Shown here: piece after piece, positions 25,714 through 34,743 of the stretch | Numbering within the stretch: the stretch's first letter is position 1 | How the letters are laid out: each line of letters begins with the position of its first letter | DNA from: VXNE01 sp963664635 | GTDB taxonomy: Bacteria; Pseudomonadota; Gammaproteobacteria; Pseudomonadales; Azotimanducaceae | Assembly: GCA_963664635.1 (NCBI GenBank) | Contig: OY761542.1 | Coordinates: 2,356,001 to 2,420,000 of the forward strand | Direction: 5' to 3' | DNA: 64,000 nucleotides | Notes under the pieces: model-generated | The model's input: only the letters and a program-made list of their open reading frames with translations | What the model was told of the DNA's origin: nothing | Database searches by the model: none | Program-made: the position numbers and the translations under genes

Positions 25714-26958
25714 TCAGATGAAAGACCGTGCCTTGTGGACGCCGGCGACAAGCCGCTCGACGTCCTCGGGCGAATTATACAGCGCGAAGGAGGCCCGTAC
25801 GGTGCCGGGGATGCCGAGCCGCTGCATGAGGGGCATGGCGCAGTGGTGCCCGGTGCGGACCGCGATGCCTTGCCGGTCGAGGAGCGTGCCGACGTCGTGC
25901 GGGTGCGCGCCGTCCATGAGGAAGGACACGAGCGGCGCCTTGTGCGGCGACGTCCCGACGATGCGCACGCCCTCGACCTGCTGGAGCCCGGCCGTTGCCG
26001 CGTGGAGAACCTCGGCCTCGTGGGCGGAGACCGAGGGCGCGTCCACGGTCTCCAGGTAGTCGATCGCCGCCGCCAGTCCGATCGCGCCGGCGATGTTGGG
26101 CGTGCCGGCCTCGAACTTGAACGGCAGCTTCGCGTAGGTGGTCCCCTCGATGCGGACCTCCTCGATCATCTCGCCACCGCCCTGCCAGGGTGGCATGGCC
26201 TCGAGCAGCGCCTCCTTGCCGTACAGCACGCCGATGCCGGTGGGCGCGTACGCCTTGTGTCCGGAGAAGGCGTAGAAGTCGCAGTCGAGGGCGTGCACGT
26301 CGAGGGGGTAGTGCGCCATGGCCTGGGCGCCGTCTACGACCGTGACCGCGCCGGCCGCGTGGGCCATCGCCACGAGGTCCGCGACCGGATGGACGGTGCC
26401 GAGGGCGTTCGACACATGGCCGAACGCGGCGACCCGCACGTTGCCGGCGGCGAGTTTCGTTTCGAAGTCTTCGATATCCAGCGTGCCGTGAGGCGTGACC
26501 GCCGCCGCCACCAGCGTCGCCCCCGCGCGCGCACAGGCCATCTGCCACGGCACGATGTTCGAGTGGTGCTCGAGTTCCGTGACGAGCACGGCGTCGCCGG
26601 GACGCAGCACGGAGCCGCCGTAGGACTGCGCCACCAGGTTGATGGCCTCTGTTGTGCCCCGTGTCCAGACGATCTCGGTGGCGGCCGCGGCATGGATGCG
26701 CCGGGCGACGCGCTCGCGGGCGGCCTCGAAGGCGTCGGTCGCGGCATCGGAGAGCTGGTGGACGCCGCGATGGACGTTGGCGTTGCTCGTCTGGTAGTAG
26801 CTGCGGACCGCGTCCAGGACGGCGCGCGGCTTCTGCGTCGTGGCGGCATTGTCCAGGTAGACGAGGTCGTCGCGGCTGCCGATGAGCGGGAAGTCGGCGC
26901 GGATGGCATCGATGTCGAGGGGCAGGGGGCGTGGAGTGCGGGTCGACGGGTCGTTCAT
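25714..26958 (-). CDS. sufS: Cysteine desulfurase SufS
   Basis: A 414-residue PLP enzyme of the group II cysteine desulfurases. The PLP Lys is K235 (FSGHKAYAPTG) and the catalytic Cys is C373 (RTGHHCAMPLM), typical of SufS/CsdA, which needs SufE as partner. DNAATTQKP opens the fold. It releases sulfur from L-cysteine for SufBCD. Its ATG overlaps sufD's stop by 4 nt. Downstream genes follow with short gaps in the same operon. Confidence 0.96.
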   Translation of the reverse strand: MNDPSTRTPRPLPLDIDAIRADFPLIGSRDDLVYLDNAATTQKPRAVLDAVRSYYQTSNANVHRGVHQLSDAATDAFEAARERVARRIHAAAATEIVWTRGTTEAINLVAQSYGGSVLRPGDAVLVTELEHHSNIVPWQMACARAGATLVAAAVTPHGTLDIEDFETKLAAGNVRVAAFGHVSNALGTVHPVADLVAMAHAAGAVTVVDGAQAMAHYPLDVHALDCDFYAFSGHKAYAPTGIGVLYGKEALLEAMPPWQGGGEMIEEVRIEGTTYAKLPFKFEAGTPNIAGAIGLAAAIDYLETVDAPSVSAHEAEVLHAATAGLQQVEGVRIVGTSPHKAPLVSFLMDGAHPHDVGTLLDRQGIAVRTGHHCAMPLMQRLGIPGTVRASFALYNSPEDVERLVAGVHKARSFI

Positions 26959-28300
26959 CGCGCGATCCCCAGCAGCTCCCTGGCGTCATCCGCCAGCAGA
27001 TCTCCGACGGCTTCGGCCAGGAAGCCACCGATCAGGAGGTCCCGGGCGGTGACCGCGCTGACGCCACGGGAGCGGAGGTAGAAGAGCGCGTCCGCATCGA
27101 GTTCGCCGACGGTCGCGCCGTGCGCGCACTGCACGTCGTCGGCATGGATCGTGAGTTCGGGCTTGGCGTTGAGCTCCGCCGTCGGCGCGAGCAGCAGGCT
27201 TTTCGTCGTGAGCGCGGCGTCGGTGCGCTGGGCACCCGGCGCAACGTGGATGCGGCCGTTCAGGACGGCTTTCGCCCGCTCGCCGACCACTCCGCGGGCC
27301 GTCTGCCGGCTGACCGCGTCCGGGGCTTCGTGCTCCACGCCGATCTGCGTGTCGAGGTGCGTGCGGGGGCCGAGCCGGTAGCCGCAGCGGATCTCCACCT
27401 CCGCGCCGCGGCCGGCGACGCGGACGTGCAGGTCGTTCCGGCGCAGCGCGGCGCCCTGGCTGTACTGCGCGAGGCGGTAGTGCGACGAGGCGCCCAGGCG
27501 GGTGGCGACTAGGTGGTACTCCACCGAATCCGCAGGCGGCTGCAGGCGCACGTGATCCAGGCGAGCGCCGTCGCCCACCACGCATTCCACCACCCGGTGT
27601 ACCGGAGTGGCGCCGCGCTCGATGAGGGTCGCGGACGCGTTCGGCTCCACCACGACCAGAATACGCTCGATGCCGCCCCCGAGTTCGCCGAGCACGACTT
27701 CGGCGGGGTCGTCCGACGCGGCGACATGGACCAGCAGGCCGAGCCGCATGGCGATGTCGTTGACGTTGGCGAGGGGGTGCTTCGCGCGGTCGACGGCGGT
27801 GTTCAGGTGCCGCTCGATGCACGCCCGGTCGCGCGCGTCCGCGCGCGCGAAATCCACCACGTCCGCACCGACCGCGCGGGGTGCTGCGGCCGCACCCGCC
27901 GCGGCGTCCCGCTCCGCCTCCTGTTGCGAAGGGTCAACCCCTCGCGCTCCCCGGCTGAAGGCTCCTGCATGCGAGGGGTCAACCCCTCGCGCTCCCCGGC
28001 TGAAGGCTTCTGCATGCGAGGGGTCAACCCCTCGCGCTCCCCGGCTGAAGGCTCCTGCATGCGAGGGGTCAACCCCTCGCGCTCCCCGGCTGAAGGCTCC
28101 TGCATGCGAGGGGTCAACCCCTCGCGCTCCCCGGCTGAAGGCTCCGTACCAGCGGTTCGGGTTGGAGTAGCGCCAGGCTTCGCAGCGCGGTTCGGGGAGG
28201 CCGTGTTCGGCGAGCCGGCGGCGGCTCTCTTCCCGGTCGAGCCAGGGCGCATACGTCACGGGCCGGGCGCGCGTGCGTGCGACGAAGGCCTCGGCGGCGG

Positions 28301-28304
<4 letters not shown>
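26955..28304 (-). CDS. sufD: SufD, with five in-frame copies of a 15-residue insert
   Basis: A 449-residue SufD scaffold subunit. The core beta-helix is normal (AHGATVGELDADALFYLRSRGVS split across the family motif, with H in CAHGATV and ARDLLIGGF near the end). Near the N-terminus, after WRYSNPNRWY (residues 45-53), there are five copies of a 15-residue unit GAFSRGARGVDPSHA, residues 54 to about 127, coded by 45-bp repeats. Without them the protein would be about 375 residues. The ATG at 28304 overlaps sufC's stop. The insertion keeps the frame, so the gene is likely functional; the repeat lies in the variable N-terminal region before the core. SufD binds SufB and SufC. Confidence 0.9.
27926..28145. 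repeat. Five tandem 45-bp palindromic repeats inside sufD
   Basis: Copies start at 27926, 27971, 28016, 28061 and 28106; the last stops after 40 bp. Each begins GCGAGGGG-TCAA-CCCCTCGC (8-bp stem, 4-nt loop), then GCTCCCCGGCTGAAGGCTCC, then TGCAT. Only copy 1 (GCGAA) and copy 2 (GGCTTC) differ by single bases. The unit length, 45, is a multiple of 3, so sufD stays open. The same stem with a different loop, followed by the same GCTCC(C)CGG, occurs in the MITE at 32216-32553. Confidence 0.95.
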
Positions 28305-29044
<740 letters not shown>

Positions 29045-29058
29045 GGCGATCCGCCGGG

Positions 29059-30513
29059 TTATCCGACGGCGCCCTCGAGGCTGACCTCAAGGAGCTTGCC
29101 CGCCTCGACGGCGAACTCCATTGGCAACTCGCGGAAGACCTCGCGGCAGAAGCCGTTGACGATCATGGACACGGCCTTCTCCGGGTCGATGCCGCGCTGG
29201 GCGCAGAGGAACAGCTGGTCGTCGCTGACCTTGGACGTCGTCGCCTCGTGCTCGACCACGGCGCTCGGGTTGCGGCTCTCGATGTACGGGAACGTGTGCG
29301 CGCCGCAGGCGTCGCCGATCAGCAGCGAGTCGCAGCGCGTGTGGTTGCGCGCGCCCGTCGCACCCGGGTTCATGCGGACGCGCCCGCGATAGGCGTTCTG
29401 GCTGCGCCCGGCGCTGATGCCCTTGGAGACGATGGTGCTCTTCGTGTTGCGGCCGATGTGGAGCATCTTGGTGCCGGTGTCGGCCTGCTGGGCGTTGTTG
29501 GTCAGCGCCACGGAGTAGAACTCGCCGACGGAGTCGTCGCCCCGGAGCACGACGCTCGGGTACTTCCAGGTGATGGCGGAGCCGGTCTCGACCTGCGTCC
29601 AGCTGATCTTCGAGCGCGCGCCGATGCACGCGCCGCGCTTGGTGACGAAGTTGTAGATGCCGCCGCGCCCCTGTTCGTCCCCCGGGTACCAGTTCTGCAC
29701 GGTGGAGTACTTGATCTCCGCGTCCTCGAGGGCCACCAGTTCGACGACGGCGGCATGGAGCTGGTTCTCGTCGCGCATCGGGGCCGTGCAGCCCTCCAGG
29801 TAACTGACGTAGGAGCCTTCGTCCGCGATGATGAGCGTGCGCTCGAACTGGCCGGTGTTCTCGGCGTTGATCCGGAAGTACGTGGAGAGCTCCATCGGGC
29901 AGCGCGTGTGCTTGGGGATGTAGACGAACGATCCGTCGCTGAACACGGCGGAGTTCAGCGCCGCGTAGAAGTTGTCCGACACCGGCACGACCGTGCCGAG
30001 GTACTTCCGTACCAACTCCGAATGGTCCCGCATCGCCTCGGCGATGGAGCAGAAGATGACGCCCGCTTCGCGCAGGCGCTCCTTGAACGTGGTGGCGATG
30101 GAGACGCTGTCGAACACGGCGTCCACCGCGATCTGCGGACGCTCGACGCCGGCGAGCGCCTCGCGCTCGTGCAGCGGGATGCCGAGCTTGTCGTAGGTGC
30201 GCAGGAGTTCGGGGTCGACCTCGTCCAGCGACTTCGGCTTGTTGCGCGGGGCGGAGAAGTAGGAGATCGCCTCGAAGTCGATGGGGTCGAAGCTGACGTG
30301 AGCCCAGTTGGGAGCGCGCATCCCCTGCCAGCGGCGGAAGGCGTCGAGGCGCCAGTCCGTCATCCAGGACGGGTCGTCCTTCTTCGCGGAGATGGCCCGG
30401 ACCACGCCCTCGTCGAGTCCGGGCGGCAGGGTCTCGGACTCGATCTCGGTGACGAAGCCGGCGCTGTAGTCCCTGGCGAGGCGGTCGTGGACGGCCTGAT
30501 TCTGGTCGCTCAT
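29059..30513 (-). CDS. sufB: Fe-S cluster assembly scaffold SufB
   Basis: A 484-residue SufB, first gene of the operon sufB-C-D-S-A-T-E. It shows the standard opening DYSAGFVTEIESETLPPGLDE, split here by wording, and the core RNKPKSLDEVDPELLRTYDKLG region and the C-terminal SLEGAVG. SufB receives persulfide sulfur from SufE and assembles the cluster. Start: ATG 30513. There is no Shine-Dalgarno sequence; the -10 box ends only 6 bp upstream, which predicts a leaderless message. The IscR-type operator lies 16 bp upstream of the start. Confidence 0.95.
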   Translation of the reverse strand: MSDQNQAVHDRLARDYSAGFVTEIESETLPPGLDEGVVRAISAKKDDPSWMTDWRLDAFRRWQGMRAPNWAHVSFDPIDFEAISYFSAPRNKPKSLDEVDPELLRTYDKLGIPLHEREALAGVERPQIAVDAVFDSVSIATTFKERLREAGVIFCSIAEAMRDHSELVRKYLGTVVPVSDNFYAALNSAVFSDGSFVYIPKHTRCPMELSTYFRINAENTGQFERTLIIADEGSYVSYLEGCTAPMRDENQLHAAVVELVALEDAEIKYSTVQNWYPGDEQGRGGIYNFVTKRGACIGARSKISWTQVETGSAITWKYPSVVLRGDDSVGEFYSVALTNNAQQADTGTKMLHIGRNTKSTIVSKGISAGRSQNAYRGRVRMNPGATGARNHTRCDSLLIGDACGAHTFPYIESRNPSAVVEHEATTSKVSDDQLFLCAQRGIDPEKAVSMIVNGFCREVFRELPMEFAVEAGKLLEVSLEGAVG

Positions 30514-30519
30514 GGCGGG

Positions 30520-30525
30520 ATTATA
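30520..30525 (-). promoter_or_regulatory. Predicted -10 box of the suf operon promoter
   Basis: On the minus strand this reads TATAAT, a perfect -10 hexamer. With transcription starting 6-7 nt downstream the first base would be at the A of the sufB ATG (30513), so the mRNA would be leaderless. The 17-bp upstream position of a -35 box falls in the operator and reads about GACTGA, a poor match, as is common for regulated promoters. Confidence 0.6.
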
Positions 30526-30529
30526 CGCA

Positions 30530-30554
30530 ATACCCGAGTAATTCAGTCGGGTAT
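30530..30554. promoter_or_regulatory. IscR type 1-like operator upstream of sufB
   Basis: A perfect inverted repeat, AATACCCGA then 9 bp then TCGGGTATT (30529-30555). The central 25 bp match the published IscR type 1 consensus (ATASYYGACTR, WWWY, AGTCRRSTAT) at 24 positions; one half has GAGT in place of GACT. IscR represses such sites when it carries [2Fe-2S], so the operon should be induced when Fe-S is short. No iscR gene is within the window. Confidence 0.75.
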
Positions 30555-30578
30555 TGTCACGTGCCCCTCACCTGTCCC

Positions 30579-31523
30579 TCACGTGCGAAGGACCCGTTCC
30601 AGCCGGTCCAGGGTGCGCATGGCCGGGAGACCCTGGGCGAGGCTCGAGTTGGGCTCGCGTCCGTCGCGGATGGCGTCGAAGAACTCCCGGTCCGCCAGTT
30701 CGATGCCGTCCGTCGAGACGGCCACGCCGGACAGGTCGACGGGATCGCCGTGCCCGGTGAACAGGTCGTCGTAGTTCGCGACGTACGTGCCGCGGTCGCA
30801 GATGTAGCGGAAGAACGTGCCGAACGGCCCGTCGTTGTTGAACGACAGCGACAGCGTGCACACGGCGCCGCTGGCCGCCTTGAGGCCGATGGCCATGTCC
30901 ATGGCGATGCCGAGTTCGGGATGCGGGGGGCCTTGCAGGGCGGTGACTTCGGTCGCCGGGCCTCCGGTCTGGTACTCGAACAGATCCACCGTGTGGCACG
31001 CGTGGTGCCAGAGGAGGTGGTCCGTCCAGCTACGCGGCTCGCCCTTCGCGTTGGTGTTGGTGCGGCGGAAGAAGAAGGTCTGCACGTCCATCTGCTGTAC
31101 CGCGAGTTCGCCCGCGGCGATCCGGTTGTGCACCCACTGGTGGGAGGGATTGAAGCGGCGCACGTGGTCGACCATCGCGACGACTCCGGTCTCCTGCTGG
31201 ACGCGTACGAGGGCCTCGGCGTCGGCCAGGCTGTCGGCCATCGGGATCTCGACCAGCACGTGCTTGCCCGCGCGCATGGCGGCGGTCGCCTGGGCCGCGT
31301 GGATCGGTGTGGGTGTCGCAAGGATCGCGGCCTCGACTCCCGGCACGGCGAGGGCTTCCTCGAGGTCGAGGGTCCAGTGGGGGATGCCGCGCTCTGCCGC
31401 CACGGTGCGTGTCGCCTCGGCCGCGCCGCCGCACAGGGTCGCGACCTCGACGCCGCCGATACGCGCCAGGGCGTCCAGGTGCTTGTTGCCGAAGGCGCCT
31501 TCGCCGGCGACGCAGATCTTCAT
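30579..31523 (-). CDS. ligC: 4-carboxy-2-hydroxymuconate-6-semialdehyde dehydrogenase
   Basis: A 314-residue Gfo/Idh/MocA-family NAD(P)-dependent dehydrogenase. It matches LigC of the protocatechuate 4,5-cleavage pathway along most of its length, with MKICVAGEGAFGNKHLD at the Rossmann start, and RRFNPSHQWVHNRI, QQMDVQTFFFRR, EPRSWTDHLLWHHACHTVD and CTLSLSFNNDGPFGTFFRYI as characteristic blocks. It oxidises the ring-cleavage product of LigAB to 2-pyrone-4,6-dicarboxylate. Its start overlaps the ligK stop by 4 nt. The gene is the last of the leftward lig operon; the suf promoter follows directly. Confidence 0.92.
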   Translation of the reverse strand: MKICVAGEGAFGNKHLDALARIGGVEVATLCGGAAEATRTVAAERGIPHWTLDLEEALAVPGVEAAILATPTPIHAAQATAAMRAGKHVLVEIPMADSLADAEALVRVQQETGVVAMVDHVRRFNPSHQWVHNRIAAGELAVQQMDVQTFFFRRTNTNAKGEPRSWTDHLLWHHACHTVDLFEYQTGGPATEVTALQGPPHPELGIAMDMAIGLKAASGAVCTLSLSFNNDGPFGTFFRYICDRGTYVANYDDLFTGHGDPVDLSGVAVSTDGIELADREFFDAIRDGREPNSSLAQGLPAMRTLDRLERVLRT

Positions 31524-32200
31524 TCGTCGATGTACCTCAGTCCTGCCGCCTCGAGCTTCTCGCGCATGCCGTAGAGGTCGAGCCCCATCTCGCCGGCGGC
31601 GAGCCGGGCGCGCGTCCCGGCCTCCTTGCGCGCGCGCTCCTGGCTCGCCTGCAGGACCTCCCGGGCCCGCGTCCGGGCGACGATGCAGACCCCGTCGTCG
31701 TCGGCGACCACGACGTCGCCCGGTGCGACGGGGCAGCCGGCGCAGACCACCGGCACGTTCACGGCCCCGGGGGTCGCCTTCACCGTGCCCCGCGCCGAGA
31801 CGGCCTTCGACCAGACCGGGAAACCCATCGCGGTCAGGTCAGCCACGTCCCGTACCCCGGCGTCGATGACCAGGCCCCGGACGCCCTGCGCCATGGCCGA
31901 TGTGGCGAGGAGGTCGCCGAACATGCCGTCCGTGTTCTCGGCGGACAGCGCGACGACCAGGATGTCCCCGGGGGCGCACAGTTCGACCGCCACGTGCAGC
32001 ATCCAGTTGTCGCCGGGGTGCGCCAGCACGGTCACGGCGCTGCCGGCGACGCGGGCGCCGGAGTAGATGGGGCGCATGTAGGGTTGCAGGAGGCCGGTAC
32101 GGCCCTGGGCCTCGTGGACGGTGGCCACGCCGAAGTCGGCCAGGCCGTCGATGGCGGCAGGGTCGGCACGCTCGATGTGGCGGACTGCGACGTTGTTCAT
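31520..32200 (-). CDS. ligK: 4-carboxy-4-hydroxy-2-oxoadipate aldolase
   Basis: A 226-residue protein of the HMG/CHA aldolase (RraA-like) family. Motifs include TVHEAQGRTGLLQPYMRPIY (ends split by wording), GDNWMLHVAVELCAPGDILVV and GLVIDAGVRD. LigK splits the acid to pyruvate and oxaloacetate using Mg2+ or Mn2+; relatives can also decarboxylate oxaloacetate. The ATG at 32200 starts 16 bp after the end of an inserted MITE; an ATG at 32227 lies inside that element, so it is not an ancestral start. It overlaps ligC by 4 nt. Confidence 0.9.
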   Translation of the reverse strand: MNNVAVRHIERADPAAIDGLADFGVATVHEAQGRTGLLQPYMRPIYSGARVAGSAVTVLAHPGDNWMLHVAVELCAPGDILVVALSAENTDGMFGDLLATSAMAQGVRGLVIDAGVRDVADLTAMGFPVWSKAVSARGTVKATPGAVNVPVVCAGCPVAPGDVVVADDDGVCIVARTRAREVLQASQERARKEAGTRARLAAGEMGLDLYGMREKLEAAGLRYIDE

Positions 32201-32215
32201 GTCGGGATTCCCATA

Positions 32216-32553
32216 GTGTCGCGTCACACGTGTTCTGACGCTTCAGAGTTCGCCCTGCGCGTCAATGCAAGGCGTGGTCCGCAGGGAATATCGGGCATAT
32301 TGGCAAGGACCACAACGCGGTCTGCTTGCGAGGGGCGTACCCCTCGCGCTCCCGGCTGAGGGCTCCGGCGAGCATGGCGAACTCCCGAAGGGCGCGCCCC
32401 GGGGAGCGCGAGGGGCGCGCCCCTCGCATGAAGATGCCGCCTGTGGCGGTGTTGCGCCCCTTGGCAATGCGGCCAGCATTCCCTGCGGGGAACGCGCCTT
32501 GCCACAGACCCCGTGGGACGCGCTGAAGCGCCAGAACACGTGTGACGCGACAC
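32216..32553. mobile_element. MITE-like element with TA target duplication, between galD and ligK
   Basis: A 338-bp element with 31-bp inverted ends that differ at a single position. The ends begin GTGTCGCGTCACACGTGTTC, and TA flanks both sides (32214-32215 and 32554-32555), the target duplication of Tc1/mariner (IS630) elements. The inner parts are also imperfect reverse complements, so the whole sequence can fold back. Near the centre are hairpins GCGAGGGG-CGTA-CCCCTCGC and GCGAGGGG-CGCG-CCCCTCGC, the same stem as the repeat in sufD. No gene is inside. It lies in the gap of the ligJ-galD-ligK-ligC operon, and may affect ligKC expression. Confidence 0.8.
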
Positions 32554-32562
32554 TAGGTTTGC

Positions 32563-33615
32563 CTATGCCATCGCCACGCCGGAGAAAAGCAGCCGCGCGG
32601 TGCGGACGACGCCGGCCTCGACGACGCTGCCGTCCGGGCCGAGTCGCATGCGGACCTGGAAGCTCCCGCCCGGATGCTCGACGGCCAGGGTCTTCGGATC
32701 GCCTCCCGGTACGTGCGCAAGGCCGGCGGCGGGAGAGTCCGGCAACAGGCAGGCGGTGGCCACCGACACCGCGCCGAGCACGCCGATGGAGCGGTGGCAG
32801 ACATGCGGAATGAACATGCGGGTCGCGATCAGGCCGCCCTGGCGCGGCGCCGACACCAGGCACATCTTGGGCACGGGTCCGGCGGCCACGTCGCCGAGGC
32901 CCATCCGGGGTCCGGCCTGGAGGCGGATGGACTCCAGCCGTTCCCTGAGCGGGGCGTTGGCTTCGAGGGCTTCAGGCGACTCCGTGCCTTCGACTTCCAT
33001 GTCCGCGGCGCGCAGCACGACCACTGGCATGCCGTTATCGATGCAGGTCGTCTCGACGTCGTCGATCCGGTCTACCGCGTTGCCCGTGGGCAGCAGCGCG
33101 CCGCAGCTCGAGCCGGCGATGTCCAGGTAGTTGCAGACGATGGGCGCCCCGGAGCCCGGGACGCCGTCGATGGCGGTGTCTCCGGAAACCTGGACGCGGC
33201 CTCCGGGCGTGCGCAGGACGAGCCGGCACAGCGCGCCGGTGTTCACCATGTGGACGCACACGGCCGTCTCGTCGTCTCGGGCCGGGACGAGCGCCTTCTC
33301 GATCGCGTACACGCCGACGCCGGCCAGCAGGTTGCCGCAGTTCTGGGCGTCGCTGACGGTCTGGCGCGTGGGGTCGACCTGCAGGAAGAGGTAGTCCACG
33401 TCGGCGTTGGCGCGCGTCGCCGGCCCGATCACCGCCACCTTGCTGGTGAGCGGGTGGCCACCGCCGATGCCATCGACCTGCAGCGCGTCCGGGCCACCCA
33501 TGATGCGTGCGAGAAGGCTGTCCCGCGCCGCGGCGTCGTCGGGCAGGTCCGCCGCGAGGAAGTAGGCGCCGCGGGACGTGCCGCCGCGGATCAGGGCACA
33601 GGGAATGGCCGGCAT
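32563..33615 (-). CDS. galD: 4-oxalomesaconate tautomerase (GalD/LigU), PrpF-like
   Basis: A 350-residue protein of the PrpF isomerase family (diaminopimelate epimerase-like fold). It opens IPCALIRGGTSRGAYFLAADL and contains DAQNCGNLLAGVGVYA and GLGDVAAGPVPKMCLV. PrpF-family enzymes isomerise unsaturated acids; in this pathway, GalD/LigU converts 4-oxalomesaconate to the tautomer or isomer used by the hydratase. It lies next to ligJ and shares one base with its stop, so the assignment rests on both sequence and context. A GTG at 33618 just before the ATG is an alternative. Confidence 0.85.
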   Translation of the reverse strand: MPAIPCALIRGGTSRGAYFLAADLPDDAAARDSLLARIMGGPDALQVDGIGGGHPLTSKVAVIGPATRANADVDYLFLQVDPTRQTVSDAQNCGNLLAGVGVYAIEKALVPARDDETAVCVHMVNTGALCRLVLRTPGGRVQVSGDTAIDGVPGSGAPIVCNYLDIAGSSCGALLPTGNAVDRIDDVETTCIDNGMPVVVLRAADMEVEGTESPEALEANAPLRERLESIRLQAGPRMGLGDVAAGPVPKMCLVSAPRQGGLIATRMFIPHVCHRSIGVLGAVSVATACLLPDSPAAGLAHVPGGDPKTLAVEHPGGSFQVRMRLGPDGSVVEAGVVRTARLLFSGVAMA

Positions 33616-34649
33616 CACGCGGCCTGAAGACGGGGGAACACGCGCCGGGCGTTGTCCGAGAAGATGCGCGCCCGGTCGGCGTCGGAAACGCTGGCGCCGT
33701 CGATGTACCGCCGCGTGTCGTCGTAGTGGTGCCCGGTGCGCGGGTCGATGCCGCGCACCGCGCCGAGCAGTTCCGAGGCGAACAGGACGTTTTCGGCGGG
33801 GATCACGTCGAGCAACAGGTCGATGCCGGGCTGGTGGTACACGCAGGTGTCGAAGAAGACGTTGCGCAGGACGAGTTCCTCAAGAGGCGGTTTGTCCATC
33901 GCCTGCACCAGGCCCCGGAAGCGGCCCCAGTGATAGGGGACGGCGCCACCGCCGTGGGGGATGATGAAGCGGATGGTCGGAAAGTCGGCCAGGACGTCGG
34001 AGGTCAGCATCTGCATGAAGGCCGTGGTGTCGGCTCCGAGGTAGTGGGACCCCGTTGTGTGGAAGGCGGGATTGCAGGCCGCGCTCACGTGCACCATCGC
34101 CGGCGCGTCGAGTTCGCACATCGCCTCGTAGAACGGATACCAGTACCGGTCGCCCAGCGGCGGTCCGGTCCAGTAGCCGCCGGAGGGGTCGGGGTTCAGG
34201 TTGCAGCCGACGAAGCCGTATTGCTCCACGCAGCGCGTGAGTTCGGCGATGGAGGCCGTCATGTCCGTGCCCGGGGACTGCGGCAACTGGGCGACGCCGA
34301 CGAAGTTGTCCGGGTAGAGCTGCGCGATGCGGTGGATGAGCTCGTTGCAGTGTTCGGTCCAGTGCCGGGACGTGTGCGCGTTGCCGACGTGGTGCCCCAT
34401 CCAGCTCGCCCGCGGCGAAAAGAGCGTGAGGTCCGTGCCGCGCCGCGCCTGCATCGCGAGCTGGGCGCCTTCGAGGCTGTCGCGGATCTGCTGGTCCGAG
34501 ATGCCGAGCAGGCCCTTGGCGCCGCGGGCCATCGGGTCGCGCTCGAGCTCCGCGCGCTGCGCGTCGCGGTAACGGCCCAGCGCGTCGGGGGCGGTTGTAT
34601 AGTGGCCGTGGCAGTCGATAATCAGGTGGTTTCCCCGGGCGGCGCGCAT
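33615..34649 (-). CDS. ligJ: 4-oxalomesaconate hydratase
   Basis: A 344-residue amidohydrolase-superfamily protein that matches LigJ of sphingomonads. It begins IIDCHGHYTTAPDAL (metal-binding His pair in CHGHY) and carries GVAQLPQSPGTDM, CNLNPDPSGGYWTGPPLGD, MVHVSAACNPAFHTTGSHY and NVLFASELLGAVRGIDP. It hydrates the C=C of 4-oxalomesaconate to give 4-carboxy-4-hydroxy-2-oxoadipate. The ATG at 34649 gives the family length; the true start may be 6-9 codons later, since no Shine-Dalgarno is seen. It is divergent from ligI with 94 bp between them, a likely place for shared regulation. No regulator gene lies beside it. Confidence 0.9.
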   Translation of the reverse strand: MRAARGNHLIIDCHGHYTTAPDALGRYRDAQRAELERDPMARGAKGLLGISDQQIRDSLEGAQLAMQARRGTDLTLFSPRASWMGHHVGNAHTSRHWTEHCNELIHRIAQLYPDNFVGVAQLPQSPGTDMTASIAELTRCVEQYGFVGCNLNPDPSGGYWTGPPLGDRYWYPFYEAMCELDAPAMVHVSAACNPAFHTTGSHYLGADTTAFMQMLTSDVLADFPTIRFIIPHGGGAVPYHWGRFRGLVQAMDKPPLEELVLRNVFFDTCVYHQPGIDLLLDVIPAENVLFASELLGAVRGIDPRTGHHYDDTRRYIDGASVSDADRARIFSDNARRVFPRLQAA

Positions 34650-34743
34650 CTGGCGGCGGATAGTGTACGAGATTGGATGCAGCGGTTTCGGCGAGGCGGT
34701 GCAGGCCTTTGCGGCCGAGGCGGACGGCGAGGTTCTGTAGCGC

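Noticed and set aside
27926..28145. CRISPR-like array
   Set aside because: The 45-bp units are directly joined with no unique spacers, keep a coding frame in sufD, and no cas gene is near.
29248..30774. Long open frames opposite the suf genes (also in many other high-GC genes)
   Set aside because: They are antisense shadows due to GC-rich third codon positions; their proteins are Arg/Ala/Gly/His-rich without any domain, while the sense frames encode clear Suf proteins.
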